Assembly (NCBI GenBank): GCA_044371425.1
Contig: JBILTR010000003.1
Coordinates: 186,001-250,000, forward strand
Length of the DNA stretch: 64,000 nucleotides
Origin: JBEISR01 sp044371425
GTDB taxonomy: Bacteria > Planctomycetota > Planctomycetia > Pirellulales > Pirellulaceae
Direction: 5' to 3'
Positions 21,801-36,800 of the stretch are shown one piece after another. The notes below the pieces were generated by a model, which saw nothing but the letters and a program-made list of their open reading frames with translations, was not told where the DNA came from and did no database searches. The position numbers were made by a program, and so were the translations under genes. Each line of letters starts with the position of its first letter. Positions within the stretch are counted from its first letter, which is position 1.

Positions 21801-24800
21801 CTACTTCGGTAAAGACTCGTTCATCCGCCTGGATTTGGATAGCGCAGCAACCGATCGCGAGTTCTTCGTGGCGGTGACGGTGCGCGGCAACTCCAACTTC
21901 AATGCGCTGTCGAAGGACACTGGTAGCGGTGGCACGACTGCCGGCAATTACGAACTGCGACTCGACTTCCGTTCCACTTTGGTGCCCCAGATCGTCGATT
22001 CGACCAACACGCCGCTCGACGGCGACGGCGACGGCACTGCGGGTGGCAATTTCAATTTCTGGTTCCGGTCGGCGCCCGAGTCTTTGACTCAAGCGCCGGG
22101 GGCGCCGAAGACCCTTTTTGTCGACAAGGGATACACCGGATCTGTCTCGAACGGTTCGCTGGCCCAACCTTTCCGATCGCTGCCTCAGGCAATTGCCGCT
22201 TCGAGTGACGGGGATATCATCCGCGTCGCCGGTAGCCTAGGAGCCGACGGCCAACTGCTGACGACTCGGGACAATCCAGCCTACGAAATTGGGACGGGCG
22301 GAACAGGAAACGCGACGCTGTCGGACGGCAAGAGCCTGGAGGTGCCCAGGGGCGTGACGTTGATGATCGACGCGGGAGCCATCTTCAAGATGGGAGGTTC
22401 GGCGATTATCGCGGGAAGCTCCGATGCCTCGACCGATCGCAGCGGCGGTGCCGTGCAAGTGCTCGGCACTCCCGTAAGCCCTGTCTACTTCACCAGTTAC
22501 AAAGATGAGTCGCTGGGGACCGACACCAACCCACTTACGACGGTTCCTGCGCCCGGTGACTGGGGTGGGATTGAGACGCGACTGGATGTCGATCGCGCCC
22601 AGGGGCGCCGAGACCGGGAGCGGGAAGGAGTTTTCCTGAACTACATCGCCTTTGCCGACATGGCTTATGGGGGTGGTCAGTTCGGTCAAGGTTCGCTCAG
22701 CCGCGTGATCACGCCAGTCCAGATGACCGAATCCCGCGCAACGCTCTTGAACAATCGCTTCCGCAACAACGCGGACGCTGGGATTTCGGCCGACCCCAAC
22801 AGCTTTGAGTACACGACGTTCTCCGAGCCACGCTATCACATCGACGAAGAATACTCGTTGGACTACAACCGAGTCGGGCCGGTGCTGCAGGGGAACCGGT
22901 TTGAGAACAACTCCATCAATGCCCTCCGCATTCGCATCGACACGCTCGCCGGTCAGGCGCTCAAGCCCCTGACGCTCAGCGCTCGACTCGACGACACCGA
23001 CATCACGTATTTCCTCGGTGAGAATCTAATCATCCAAGGGACTCCAGGCGGGCCTATCCTGGAAACGGTCCGGCCCGACCTGACCTTGATCCAGCAAAAT
23101 CCGTCGACCACCACCACCGGCTCGCTGATCGCTGGCGAGACCTACAACTACGTGATGACTTACGTGGATATCGATGGTGGGCAAGGGGTTTCCAGCCTGC
23201 CTACCAACGACATCACCGCCACCGGCACAGGTGCAATCCTGTTGACGCAGCTCCCTGCTGCAACGGGCGACTTTGTCGCGCGGCGGCTCTGGCGCAGCCA
23301 GCCAGGAGGCTTCGGCCCCTATGAATTGGTCGCCCAGCTCAATAAAGATGCGGTCTCCTACACAGACACCGGCATCTCCCTGGGAGGTGCTCTCGATCCG
23401 ACACCGGATACCAGCTTCCGCGCACGCCGAGACGCCAGCCTGGTTATCGATCCAGGAGTGGTGATCAAGTCGCTGGGAGCGAGGATTGAGCTAGGGATTC
23501 GGGGCAACTTGATTGCCGAGGGATCGAAGGCCGAGCCAATCATCTTCACCAGCCGATTGGACGACCGTTATGGTGCCGGTGGAACGCTGGACACCAACAA
23601 CGACGGCAACGCATCGACCCCATCCCCTGGCGACTGGTCGGGGATTGTCGCCCGGCATCTGTCGACACTCAGTATCGACACATCGCTGATCACCCATGCC
23701 GGCGGCGTCAGCAGCGTACCGGGTGGGTTTGCTACGTTCAATGCATTGGAAGTCCATCAGGCGACAGCTAGACTTTCGCGATCGGTTCTCGAGTCGAATG
23801 CTTCGGGAGGTTTTGGTCCAGGATCGACCAACCGAGATGCTCGCGGCCCCAACGATGAAGCGGTGATCTATGTCGTCGGATCGCAGCCGATCCTGATCGA
23901 CAATATCATCCGCAACAACGCTTCGACCGATACCGCTGCAATCAGCATCGATGCCAACAGCCTGAAAGCAACGTCCGTGGTCGATTGGGGCAATCAAGTC
24001 GGCGTGGCCGAGTTTGCCGACTATGGGCTTGGCAACATGGGACCGTTGGTCCAGAAGAATCGATTGGGCGACAATGCGATCAATGGCATGCGAGTCCGCG
24101 GTGCCACCTTGACGACCGAATCGATTTGGGACGACACCGATATCGTGCACGTTCTGCAATCCTCGGTGATTGTTCCCGACTTTCACACCTACGGCGGCCT
24201 GCGTCTGCAGAGCAAAGTCAACGAAAGCTTGGTGGTGAAACTTCAGGGCAGTAGCGCTGGATTCGAAGCCACAGGTCGTCCACTGGATATTCCCACCCGC
24301 ATCGGCGGCAGCTTGCAGGTCATCGGGTCTCCTGGTTTCCCCGTCGTCCTCACCAGCTTGCTCGACGACTCGATCGGAGCCGGTTTCGATCCCTCGGGGC
24401 GCCCCCAAAGCGATACCGATGGGGCAGGAACAACCGTGGGCCGTCCTGGCGACTGGCGCAGCATTCGGATCAGTCCCTACAGCAACGATCGCAACGTCGA
24501 TACGACGTTCGAACTGGAAGCCGACAAGATCCAGGATCGTGCAGTCAACGACATTCCGGATAATGCGCAAGAGCTGGGCCAGTTGGCCAATACGCTACGC
24601 GGTGGCGACGAAAATCTTCGCCTCGGCTTTTCCGTCCACGGAACGATTGCTGCGCCATCCGACCTGGATGTCTATCAGTTTACCGCAACCGCCGGCACGA
24701 TGGTCTGGATCGATATCGACCGGACCAGCGGCGGCCTGGATTCCGTCGTGGAATTGATCGATCAGAATGGCCAGATTCTCGCCCTCAGCGACAACAGCCT

Positions 24801-27800
24801 GGACGATTCCATCCTGGGAACCGCGCTGTATGACTCAGGTGTGCTGGGAACCAAGCGCGTCCTTCCGATGGACACTTCGATTTTTGCCTACCGCAATGCC
24901 TTGATCCCAGAAGCCTCGGTCGACTTCCAGTCGGTCAATCCGCTCGACGCTGGAATGCGATTGGTGCTTCCTGGCGTCGCTGGTTCGATCAACCCTTACT
25001 TCATTCGAGTCCGCAGCAGCAGCCTGCCGCCCGACGCGACAACTTCGGATCGACTCTGGGATGCAGCCGAAGTGCGAAGCGGTATCACGATCGGTTCCTA
25101 CCGCATGCAACTGCGTCTGCAGCAGACGGACGAAGTCGGCGGTTCGACCGTTCGCTTTGCGGATGTCCGTTTTGCGACCAACGGTATCGAACTCCTTGGA
25201 CAACCGCTCCATTCTCCGCTCCTGGGTGAGACGGGCGAACGACCAGATCCGGCGGGGAATCCAAACGAGCAGCCGACGGGAGCGACGCCGATCGGCAACA
25301 TCGCCAATTCGGATCGGTCTGGCATTTCCATCGCCGCTGCCTTGACCGCGCGAACCGACGTCGACTGGTTCCGCTTCAGCATCCAGCGCGACTCGATCCA
25401 GTCACCCGGCGGCAGACATATCGCCACCTCGTTCGATATCGACTATGCCGACGGTCTGGGACGCCCCGACACGACGCTTTGGATTTTCCGAGATGGTGCT
25501 CTGGGACCGGAACTGGTCCTTCTCGCGACCGACTCGGACATTGCCGATGACCGTGCGCGGCCTGGCCAAGGCGCCGATGCGGACGACCTCTCTCGAGGCT
25601 CCTTCGGCTCTCGCGATGCCTTCCTGGGAAGCATTGAGCTGCCGGATGGCGATTACTTCGTAGCCGTCAGCAATTCCAGCTTCGCCTACAACCAAATGTC
25701 GCAATTTTCATCGGCCAACACCACCGCCCCCAACTTGCGTGTGGAGCCGCTGGATGGATTCACTCGCTATTCGGAAGATCGGTTCGACAATGTCGCTCCG
25801 GAAACGGCATTTGGTCCCAAAGCGGTCGCCTTCACCGGCTCAGCTGCCGATGTGGTCCCATGGACTCTTTCCGATGTGACGCTGTTCACCGCAAGAAACA
25901 ACGGTACCAACGGACAGTTCTTCTACGTCAATCCGCTCACCGGTGCCTACGAAGCGAACGTTTCGGATACGAACACGTTCCGAGCGATCGAAGATCTGGC
26001 GGTTCAGCCCAACGGGACGGTCAAGGCTTTCGAATACAGCTCTGTCACACCTGGCACCGTGGCCTCTGACTTGAACTCCGGCACCTTCTTCACGATCGAT
26101 GGGGCAGATACCGGCACGGTGGTTGGCGGTTACTCCAATTCGGGAATTCAAACCTTCCAGGGATTTCCCGACCCCAATGACCCTGCTGCGGCATGGACAG
26201 TCGAGCAAGCGGAAAATGGCAACGGCCGCATCGGCCATGGGATGCGATTCACGGCGATTGGCTACGGGAACTTCGGACAGCTAGGGATGTTCGGCGTCGC
26301 GTCGCGCGGCAACGGCCAGAACACCTATCGCTCGGTGAACGTCAATCCAGCGGATGGGGCGGCGTCGGGTGGTCCACTCCGACCTGCCAATAACATCCTC
26401 TACCAGCTCGATCCCAACTCAGGTTTTCCCGTCTCGTTCGCCGGTGCAGCCAACCGTGGTGGGGCCTACCGGGCTCAAGGCGCGGGCACCCAGATCCGCG
26501 AGGCAGGGCGCTTTGATACCAACAATGTCATCACCGGGATCACCGCAGTCGACCAGATCCTCTACGCCGTTTCAGATGCTGGGGAGTTCTTCGTCGTCGA
26601 CCCGACTTCGATCATCCCTTCGGAGAATTTCGAATTCGGTCCTTCGTATGCGGCGTTCAACCTGGGTGGCCCTCAGACGATTCTCAGGGATGACAATGGA
26701 GACCCCATCGAGTTCACCAGCCTCAGCACTGGACCTCGAAACGTCTCCGAAGGCCGGTACGCTCAGACGCTCTTTGGAGTCACCTCCACGGGTACTCTCT
26801 ATGCATTCGATATCCAGGGGAATCCAGCGCCGGTGTTCACGCGGGGGCGGAGCAGTATCCAGGTTCCCGCTGGAATCTCCGGCATCGATTTTTCGGCAAT
26901 GGACGAAAACCTCTGGCACCTTACCGACCAACGTGCCAACGATGCGGGCCATGGCCAGCCAAGTACCTTCAATGGCAGCCGTACCAGCCCTCAGGGCGGT
27001 GGCGGCAACAGCCTCCGCTTCGGTTTCCCACAGAACCCCGGAAACTACCTGCAGGGAGATTGGACCGGGATTTACGATCTCCCCGGACAGCAAGGCACCT
27101 ACGACATGCCCGGCGGTGCTTGGGGTGCGGTAGAAAGCCAGTTGATCGATCTGCGAGGGTACTCCGCTGATGATCAGCCGATGCTCTACTTCAACTATCT
27201 GTTGCAAACGGAAACCAGAAACTCCTCAAACAATGACGGCGATAATTGGATGCGAGATGCGTTCCGCGTCTACGCCGGCACGCCCGATGGACAGTGGATT
27301 CTTCTGGGAACCAACAATTCATCCAACGACAACAACTACAACAACGGGAACAACGAATTCGACCCCAGCGTATCGCTTTACACCGATGCCTTCGGCAAGA
27401 ACTACAAGGCTCAGGAAGTCTTCGACACGGGCGAACCCGGTTATTCTGGTAGCTGGCGCCAGTCGCGTATCTCTTTGGCACCGGTCGCCGGCCAACAAGA
27501 CGTCCGCATTCGGTTCGAATTCTCGTCTCAGGGCGACATGCGCAGCGGGGATCCAGTGCGCGGTGGCGTCGAACTGATGGCGGTGGTCCCAACCGCCCTG
27601 GTCGATGGGGACACCTTCTCGGTGCGCAACGTCGAAGATGGATCGGACAGCACCTTCGAATTCGACATGGGGCTGGTCTTGAACATGCCCAGTGGTCAGA
27701 GCATTCCGGATGGAGCTACGATCACCGTGGAAGGGACGGTGTTCACCTTCGTCTATGCGGCAACCGGTGCGGCCAACGAAGTGGTGATCACCCCCGACAT

Positions 27801-30800
27801 GACCCCGCTGAATGTTGCCGGGGAGTTCCGGAAGGTCCTGGAACGCGCTTGTTTCGAAGTGCGAACCAACACACTGTCACCGAACATCTTGAACATCAAG
27901 GGGGGAGCCACAGCGGCAGGCCCTCATGCGGTGGGTGGTGGACTGGACAGCAATCTAATCCTTGGATTCCCCGGCGTCTCCATCGGCAATGAGCCGGTCG
28001 ATATTCACCAGGAGTATCCAGCCAATTACCTGACCTTGTTTGATGTAGTCACCAGCGACCCCAATTTCGGTGGAGGACCAGCTTCCTCGCCAATTCTTCG
28101 GAACCCTCTCTCATTGCTTGGGGCCCCCGACTACACGGGCGGTGCGGCAGAACCCTCGGCCACCAACACGGGAGCCTTCTCGCTGGGTAACGGTGGCCAG
28201 GCGACCATATCGCTATTTCCGTTGCTGAATTGGTTCACTTCCTCGGGAGATTCTCGACCCGACCTGTTCATTCAGGAAGTCGGACTGCCCGAAGATGTGT
28301 TCGTCGAGATCAGTGAAGACGGTGTCACCTGGATTCCAGTCGGTATGGTTGGCGGTTGCGTCGTGACCATCGATCTGGATGCGTTCGGAATCACGCCGGA
28401 TGTTCAGTACACCTTCATCCGGCTGACCGACGACATCAACCAGGGACCCACGACAGGGCCTAGCGTCGGTGCGGATATCGACGCAGTGGGAACGTTCTTC
28501 AATGCTTTCAACACGGAGCCTCAGGCGCGTTTGGCGGTCCGGGACGCGATTCGCGTTTCGCTCGCCCAAGCCCTCAACGTGGCAGGTCAGGAAGACAACA
28601 TCGATGTCTGGGATGTCTACAACGATACAGTACGGCTTTATGGCTACCAGATTACAGACCTTGGAAAGCTGGGTGGATTGATTGATCCGAGAGCCGGCGA
28701 CAGTTTTGAGAACGACCCACAGGCCCGTCGTGACCAACGAGCTCAGAACAATCGCTTCGAAGGGGTCTACATCGACGACATTTTGATCGGGTTCGCGGAA
28801 CGAGGCGAAATGGTGTCGGGATCGGTTGTTGGCACGTTCAACAACTTCGACGCCAACTCCCTCTTGGCAGCCGGTGGCTTGCCTTACACCGGACAGTCGT
28901 TGCCAGTCGAACCGATCGAGACCGGTACATACCAACTGGAAATCCGAACCTCTGCCGAGTACGGAATCACTGGTTCGCCGAACGAATTGAGTCTCTCTCC
29001 GTTGGTTGGTGCTAGAGCTTTTGACACCAACGAGCGACTGGCCAAGCAGTCGTCGATCGTGGTGACTCAGGCCAGTGCCATCCCCGATGGAACCACCTTC
29101 ACACTCAGCGATGGGTTCAACGAAGTGGTCTTCGAGTTCGATGTGAACACCTCGGCTTCGGATCGTGCTGCTGGTGTCGCACAGGGGCGGGTCCGGGTTC
29201 TGATCGACCCTGGATTCAACTCGGCCCAGGTGGCCGCAGCGATCCGCGATGCGATCAACATCCCATCGGTCCAGGCGCTGCTTTCGATCAGCGCATCGAC
29301 CAACGACAAATTGCAGGTCAAGTCGTCTCAGGCGGCGATCGACTCTTCGATGGTCTACCTCCATGGTTCGGCCGCCGGGAATTTGATCGGCAGCACCGAT
29401 CTACCCGCCTCGCTCTCCTTCTTCCTCTACGGGCTCGACTCGGCACTCGGCGAAGACCTGGGAGATAGCAACCGGCTGCGCGATCAAGGACAGATGATCA
29501 TCTCCTCAACCTTTGTTCGGGATAGCGCTCAGGTGGGCATTCTGGTCGACAGCGCCAACCGGAACCAGTTGCAGCTTGCTGCCGATGTGGGTCCGCGACC
29601 CTATCCCGGAACACCGCGCAACCTGCTGACGCTCAATACCGCGCTGCTGGCTTCAGGAGCGGTGATTGTCAACAATGTTTTGGCCAACAATGGCACAGGC
29701 GGTTTGGTGATCAGCGGCGACCAGCAAGCTGGCCAGACCCCAGCGGCTCGATCGATCACTCGCGCGATCAACAACACCGTGGTCGGCAACGGCACTGGCA
29801 CCGGTATTCAAGTCAACCAGGGTGCAGCTCCTGACCTGATCAACAACATCATCACCGGGTTCGCAACCGGTGTCGCCGTGGACACCGCCAGCTCGGCAGT
29901 GACCGTCCTAGGGGCCAACCTCTTCAAGTCGAATGCCAACAACGTTCAAGGACTTGCAGGAGGTGGTAACGGCAGCTTCCCAATTTTCCTTGGGCCCAAC
30001 GACCCGCTCTTCACCAGCCTCACCAACGGCCGCTACTACTTGGCACCGCTGTCTCGGGCCATCGACAGCTCCCTCGCCTCGCTCCAGGAACGAGCGGCTC
30101 TGTCGCAGGTGAAGAATTCGATGAACTTGCCGAGCAGCCCGATGATTTCGCCAAGTCGCGACATCGGTGGATTGCTTCGCATCGACGATCCTGCGGTGAA
30201 CACTCCGGGCGGTCAGGGACAGAACGTCTTCATCGATCGTGGTGCTGTGGACCGGACCGACTTTGTCGGGCCTACCGCAACGCTGCTGAACCCACTGGAC
30301 AATGATGCTGATCAGGTCGACATCGATCGCAATACCACCTACGTGCGTTTGCTCGATGGAAATCTTTCCTACTTCTCGATCCTTCTGGATGAGAGCCAGG
30401 GGACGGGACCAGATCCAGCCACGGTGACGGCACAGTCGGTGATGCTCACCGAGAACGGTCGACTGCTGATTCCCGATGTGGACTACGTCTTCGGATACAG
30501 CGTCAACAGCAGAGAGATTCGACTGACCCCCAACTCCGGATTCTGGCGCCGTGACAGTGTCTACGAAATCACCCTGAACAACGCTCGACGCCTTCAGGTG
30601 TCGCCGACCGATGGACTGGGTGCCACCGATGGCAATCAGTTGGTCGCCACGCTGGCCGATGGGTCTCAGGTATTCCTTGAATACGAGAGCGGCTATATCC
30701 TCTCGGTGCCGCGAACCTCCACCATCATCGTCCCGGCAACTGGATCCGGTCCGTCAGGCATTGTCGACGGGCAGAGAATTCGGATCACCAATGGGGCCAC

Positions 30801-33800
30801 TGTAGGGAACTTTGAGTTCGACACCGACGGCACCGTCAGCCCCGGCTTCCGAAGGATCTCGATCCCTGCCATCGGTTCGGCCGGTCAGGTACGGGATGCC
30901 ATCCTCTTGGCTCTCCAAGCACCTTCCAACAGCGACCTGAACTTGGCTCCCAAGTCGGTCGCTGCCGACCAGATTCATCTGGGGACCCTGGCGGTTCATA
31001 CGGTGGATGTGAGCGGTGCCTCGCTGCAATTGGTTGGCGATCCAGGTGGAGTCACCGATGGGCAGACGCTGGTGATCACCAGGGCTGGTGGATCGCCTCT
31101 GAACTTCGAGTACGATCTGCCTTCTGACGGACCGGTCGCCGCCGGTCGCCTTCCGATTGCCATCGAGCGAAGTGATACCTATGACGATATCGCTCGCAAG
31201 ACAGCTGCTGCACTGTCCCTTTACTTCACCGATGGATTCAGCCCGGTCACGGCAGTCGAAGGTGGCTTTGTGCACGTCGGAGGCAAGCCAGGTGACGCGA
31301 TCGTCACCTCCGGTTCCCGATTGGCCCTCAGCGGAACGCCTGGTGTCACCGAGAGTCTCAATCTGACTGTCCCGACTGCAGGTGGTCCAGCGATCGCCGA
31401 CGGGGCTCGCTTCTCCCTCCGCATCGGCACCACCTCGGTGGTCTTCGAATTCACCAAGGATCTGGTCGTCGGTAGCGGCAACCAACCGATTTCGATCCGC
31501 AACACCGATACCGCCGCTCAGGTGGCCTCGAAGATTGTTGCCGCGATCAATGTCGCCGGCCTCGGGCTGACATCCCAAGCCAACGGGTCGGTGATCACCC
31601 TGAATGAACCGTTGGGCACGGTGCTGAACCTTCTGACTAGCGGATTGACCAGCACGGGAGTTCCCGGTGGTGCGGTTCCGGTCAATTTCATTCCAGCAGC
31701 GACGTTCACCCGGGAACTGATGGCCGCTCAGTGGGTCAACTCCCTCCGTCGCATCGGGCTGGGTGTCGACGCATTCCTGGTAGGCAACCAGACCGTCCTG
31801 GTTGATGGCGTGCAGCAGATCAGCGGTGTGCCGAGCATCGCAATCGATGCCATCCGCGATTACGCTGGAAACCCACTGCAGGCCAATCGAGCCAATTCGC
31901 TGACTCAATTCACCATCGTGATGCCCGAAATGACGATGGATTACGGCGATGCCCCAGGGGCAGGTAGCCAGACGATGCAGAGCGACAACGGCTCACGTCA
32001 TGCGATTCTGCCGGAAGATGAGCCGTTGTTGGTACTTGGTCAGTGGGTTGATGCCGATGGAGATGGGCAACCGGATGCAAGCGCCACTGGGGATGATTAC
32101 GATTCGTTGATGGCAGGCACACTGCCTTTGTCCGTCGGAACCACCGGACCGGCCGTCCTGGAGATGCCTGGGCCTGTCGGCTTGGTGGGATCTACGATCG
32201 TCATTCGCGATCCGGCCCGACACTTCGTGACATTTGAGTTCACCAATGGCACCAGCGCTAGCGTCCCAGGCGCGGTCGCAGTCAACCTCGCTGGCGCCGT
32301 CACCCCAACCGACGTTGCGACTCGCTTCACCGCAGCGGTCTTGGGAGCATTGACATCCGGACGGATCGACGATTTGATCCCGATCCAGCGTGGTCCGGTT
32401 GTCGATCTGGGCGGAACCCCTGAGCACCTGTTCGATCTGTCCAACGCATCGACTGTCCTTCGAGTCCAGACCGGGTCGCTCAGCCTTCTTGGCTCTTCCG
32501 ATATCGCCGACTACGTCGATGGACAGACTTGGACGGTTCAGGATGGAGCCGGTGGCACGGTCACATGGGAACTTCACGACAGCTCGACCGGTCCCATTTC
32601 GGTCACGGCGGGCAACCTACCTTTCGCAGTCGATCTATCGGTTGCCACCGCGGCTCAGGTGATGCAGTCGTTGCAAGCGGCTATCGTCGCGGCAATCAGC
32701 AATCGGCAGATCAGCCTCCCTGTGCCTACTCTGAGCGGCACAATGCTGACGATTGCTGCCGACGACGAAGATGGTGTTCGCTTCACCGAAATCTTCAACA
32801 GCCGCGCCAACCCCACTCCTGTTGTGGTCACTTCTTCAGGGACCGGCATGCTGGATGCTTGGTTCGACTGGAACGGCGACGGCGATTTCCAGGATGCCGG
32901 CGAGCAGATGCTGAAGAGCGCACCGGTACGTTCCGGCGACAACACCTTCCTGATCCTTCCGCCGGCGTCGGCAAGCACTGGCTTCCTGGCTGCACGCTTC
33001 CGCTTGAGCGCTACCGGTGCCTTGCTGACCAATGGGGTTGGAATCGGCGGCGAAGTGGAAGATTACTTGATCGAGGTTCTTCCGGGGACTCCTCCAGTCG
33101 CGGTCGCAGACACCTACGGCGTCGATGAAGATGAAGTGCTGGTGGTGGCTCCAATCGGTGTGCTGACCAATGACACCGATGCCGATGCCCCGACGACGCT
33201 GACGGTCTTCGACAGCGATCCGCTGGTGCCGGGGATACAGCCTGAGCGATCGACGGAGCATGGATCGTTGCAACTGAATTCCGATGGTAGCTTCACGTAC
33301 ACACCAGAGCCCGACTACTTCGGCACGGACTCGTTCGTCTACTACGCATACGACGGGCGGATGAAGAGCAATCTGCCCACAACGGTGGTGATCAATGTAC
33401 GCCCAGTCAACGATGCGCCCACCGCCGTTGACGACACGGCATCCATGATCGAAGACACCACGATCGTCCTCCCCGGCAGCTCAATCTGGGGCAACGACAT
33501 CAAGGGCCCGCCTAATGAGTCGGTGCAGAACTTCCGGCTGGTGGATGCGGTCCTGGTCGATGGCACTCAAGGTGGCAACCTGCAGCTGGATATGGTCCGC
33601 GATGAACTTCGGTACACGCCGAGAGCCCATCAAAACAATCGGACTCAGGGACCGATTTTGGTTCGCGTCACCGTGGAGGACTACGGTCCAGCGGGAGGGG
33701 ATGCCAATCCACTGCGATCGACAGCGACCCTGACGATCAACATCTCCGAGATCAACGATCCTCCGACATTTACCATGCCTACTTCGCACTCCAGTCGCGA

Positions 33801-36800
33801 AGATCAAGGATTGGTGACTGTACCGAATTTCGTCACCTCCATCCTGCCTGGACCGGCAGAGGCGACCGACGAAGTTGCGATCGATCAACAGAAGGTCGCC
33901 TTCCGGGTACGAGCATTCCAGCCAAGCCTCTTCGCGGTCCAACCGACGATCGACGCTTCTGGTACCCTGACCTACCAACTGGCCGCGCAGATCAACAACA
34001 ATAATCCACCTCCTACCGCCGACCTGCGGGTGGAAGTGATCGCTGAGGATGACGGAGTCCGTACACCACCTCCGAACGATCACGAAGCGGACGCCAGGGT
34101 GTTTGTCATCAATGCCAACCCGGTCAATGACGCTCCCGAGTTCACCCTCAACTCCTTGATTGTCAACACCATCGAAGATGCCGGGCCGCAGACTGTAACT
34201 GGCTTTGCCACCGGCATTCGCCCCGGTCCGGCCGGCGCCGCGGATGAAGCCAATCAGTCGCTAGAGTTTCTGGTGGTCGTGCCAGCCAACGAGCAGTCTG
34301 CCTACATCCGGCTTCCCGCGATCGATCCGGCTACCGGCAACCTGACCTACCAACTTGCGCCTGACGTCAACAGCCGCTTCCCCGGTTTGACATTGACTTT
34401 CACCGTCCAGTTGCGGGACGGCGGGCCAAATGTTCCTCCTCATGACGTCAACGTGTCGCCGATCTCGACGGTTACCATTCGTGCTACCGAGGTCAACGAC
34501 ACCCCAGGCTTCACGCTTCCCAGCGTCGTCGTGAATGTCCTGGAGGACAATGAAGCGGAAACCTCCGTCGCTCAGACGGTGATTCCGAACTTCGCGACCA
34601 ATATCACCTTCGGCCCCTCGACCGCGCTAGACGAACCGCTGTTCCAGACCCAGTCGTTCATCATCCTCAGCAACACCAACCCAACCCTGTTTGCATCCGA
34701 TCCATCGATCGATGCAGCGGGTACGTTGCGGTTCGTGACGGCCAAGGACCAGAATGGACAGGCCGTGATCGTGATCCATCTTCAGGATCAGGAGAGAAAC
34801 GGTCCTCCCGATGCCCGGGTTTCCCCCAACAGGACGTTCACAATCAACATCCGTCCGGTCAACGACGCTCCTGAATTCACCATTCCGGCCACGGCGCCTA
34901 GCATCGAAGATCAGGGCTTGGTGCGTATCCCCGGCTTCGCAACCAATATGCGTCCTGGCCCCAATACCGCGTTTGACGAGTTGAACACGCAGACCTTCAC
35001 GGTCAACGTGGTCGCTCGCGATCCTTCGAAATTCGTGGTTCAGCCTTCGATCGATGCGACCGGTACCTTGACGTTCCGAACGGCACCCGATGTCAATAGC
35101 TCGGCAGCATTCAATCCACTGGAAGTCGACGTCTTCCTAGTGGACGATGGATCATCGACACCCCCGGATGTCAACCAATCGGTCACGCGGACCTTCCGAG
35201 TGGTGCCCACGCCGGTCAACGATGCTCCACAGTTCACGCTGCCCAATCGGCAACTGACGATCATCGAAGATCGTGAGGAGTTCCTCGGCATCGTCAACTC
35301 GTCCTTCGTTGGCTTTGCCACCAATGTCCTGCCGGGCCCTGCCACTGCCATCGACGAGGTGAATCAGACGCTGACGTTTGACGTGACCAACAGCGCACCG
35401 GAGCTGTTTGCAGTCCAGCCTCGCATCGACGTCATCAACGGCACGGGAACCCTGGTCTTCAAGACCGCCCCCAACAAGAACGGCCGCGCAACTGTGGTGG
35501 TGCGACTGAGGGACAACGGCGCATCGTCGCCGGCCCCCAACACCAACACCTCCGGGGAGCAAACGATCACGATCACCATCGATCCGATCAATGATGCACC
35601 CCTGTTCGACATCCCGGCGACGCTGGCTGTCGATGAAGACGCGGGCGTTCGAACGGTGAGCGGGTTTGCGACCAACATTCAGCGTGGTCCTGCCGGCGCT
35701 GACGATGAAAGCGTCCAAGAGGTCACGTTCTTCGCAGAGGCGCTGGATCCAACGGCCTTCGAGATCCAGCCGACGATCGAAGCCAATGGGAATCTGACCT
35801 TCAAGACAGCCAAGGATGTCAACAACAACACACCTGGCAAGGACCTTCGAGTCCGCGTCTACCTCGTGGATAATGGCCCCAGCGCGCCGCCACCCAACAC
35901 CAATCGGTCGGTCGACAAGACGGTGTCGCTGGACATCCGGCCAGTCAACGATCCTCCGATTCCTGGCCCGCACGTAGTGAACATCGCCGAAGAAACGTCG
36001 ATTGTTATCCAGTCGGCAGACATTTTGGCGACAGACCTTCCTGGCCCGATCGACGAGCTGGGGCAGAAGCTGCGAATCACGCAAGTGGAACGCACTTCGG
36101 ATCGTGGAGGCACGATTTCTCCAACCTTCGCAAACGGTGCCATCACCTCCTTCCGATACACGCCAGGAACGAACGTTGTCGGATTCGATACGTTCCGCTA
36201 CGTCGTGACCGACGACGGCAATCCCAACCGAAGTGCGACCGGCACGATCACCATCACCATCGATGGGGTCAATGATCCGCCGCAGTTCACGCCAGGCCCG
36301 TCTCTGGTCACTGTGAATGAGGATGCACCTGCTGTTTCCCAGGCTTGGGCAACGAACATTTTGCCAGGCCCGGCCGGTGCGATCGACGAAGCGAACCAGA
36401 CCGTCTCTTTCACCGTCACCGCAACTCCATCCTCGCTGTTCTCACAAGGTCCTGCGATCGACAGCAACGGTGTCCTGACCTTCACTCCGGCGCCGGATGC
36501 CAATGGCACCGCTCTGGTGGAAGTGCAGGCGGTCGACTCCGGATCGAACGTACCACCCAGCCAGAACAGTTCGGCCAAGGTGACGCTGACGATTCAGATC
36601 AACCCGGTCAACGACCCACCGGTCTTCACCGCAGGTCCCAACGTGAGGGTCAACGAAGACAGCGGCGCCTATTCTGCAGCCTGGGCTACCCAAAAGGCTG
36701 CCGCTGCTGGTCTCCTGCTGACTCCTCCGCGAGCCCTGGATGAAGCCTCTCAAGTGGTTACCTATTCGGTCACCACCAACAATGCAACTCTCTTCGGCAT

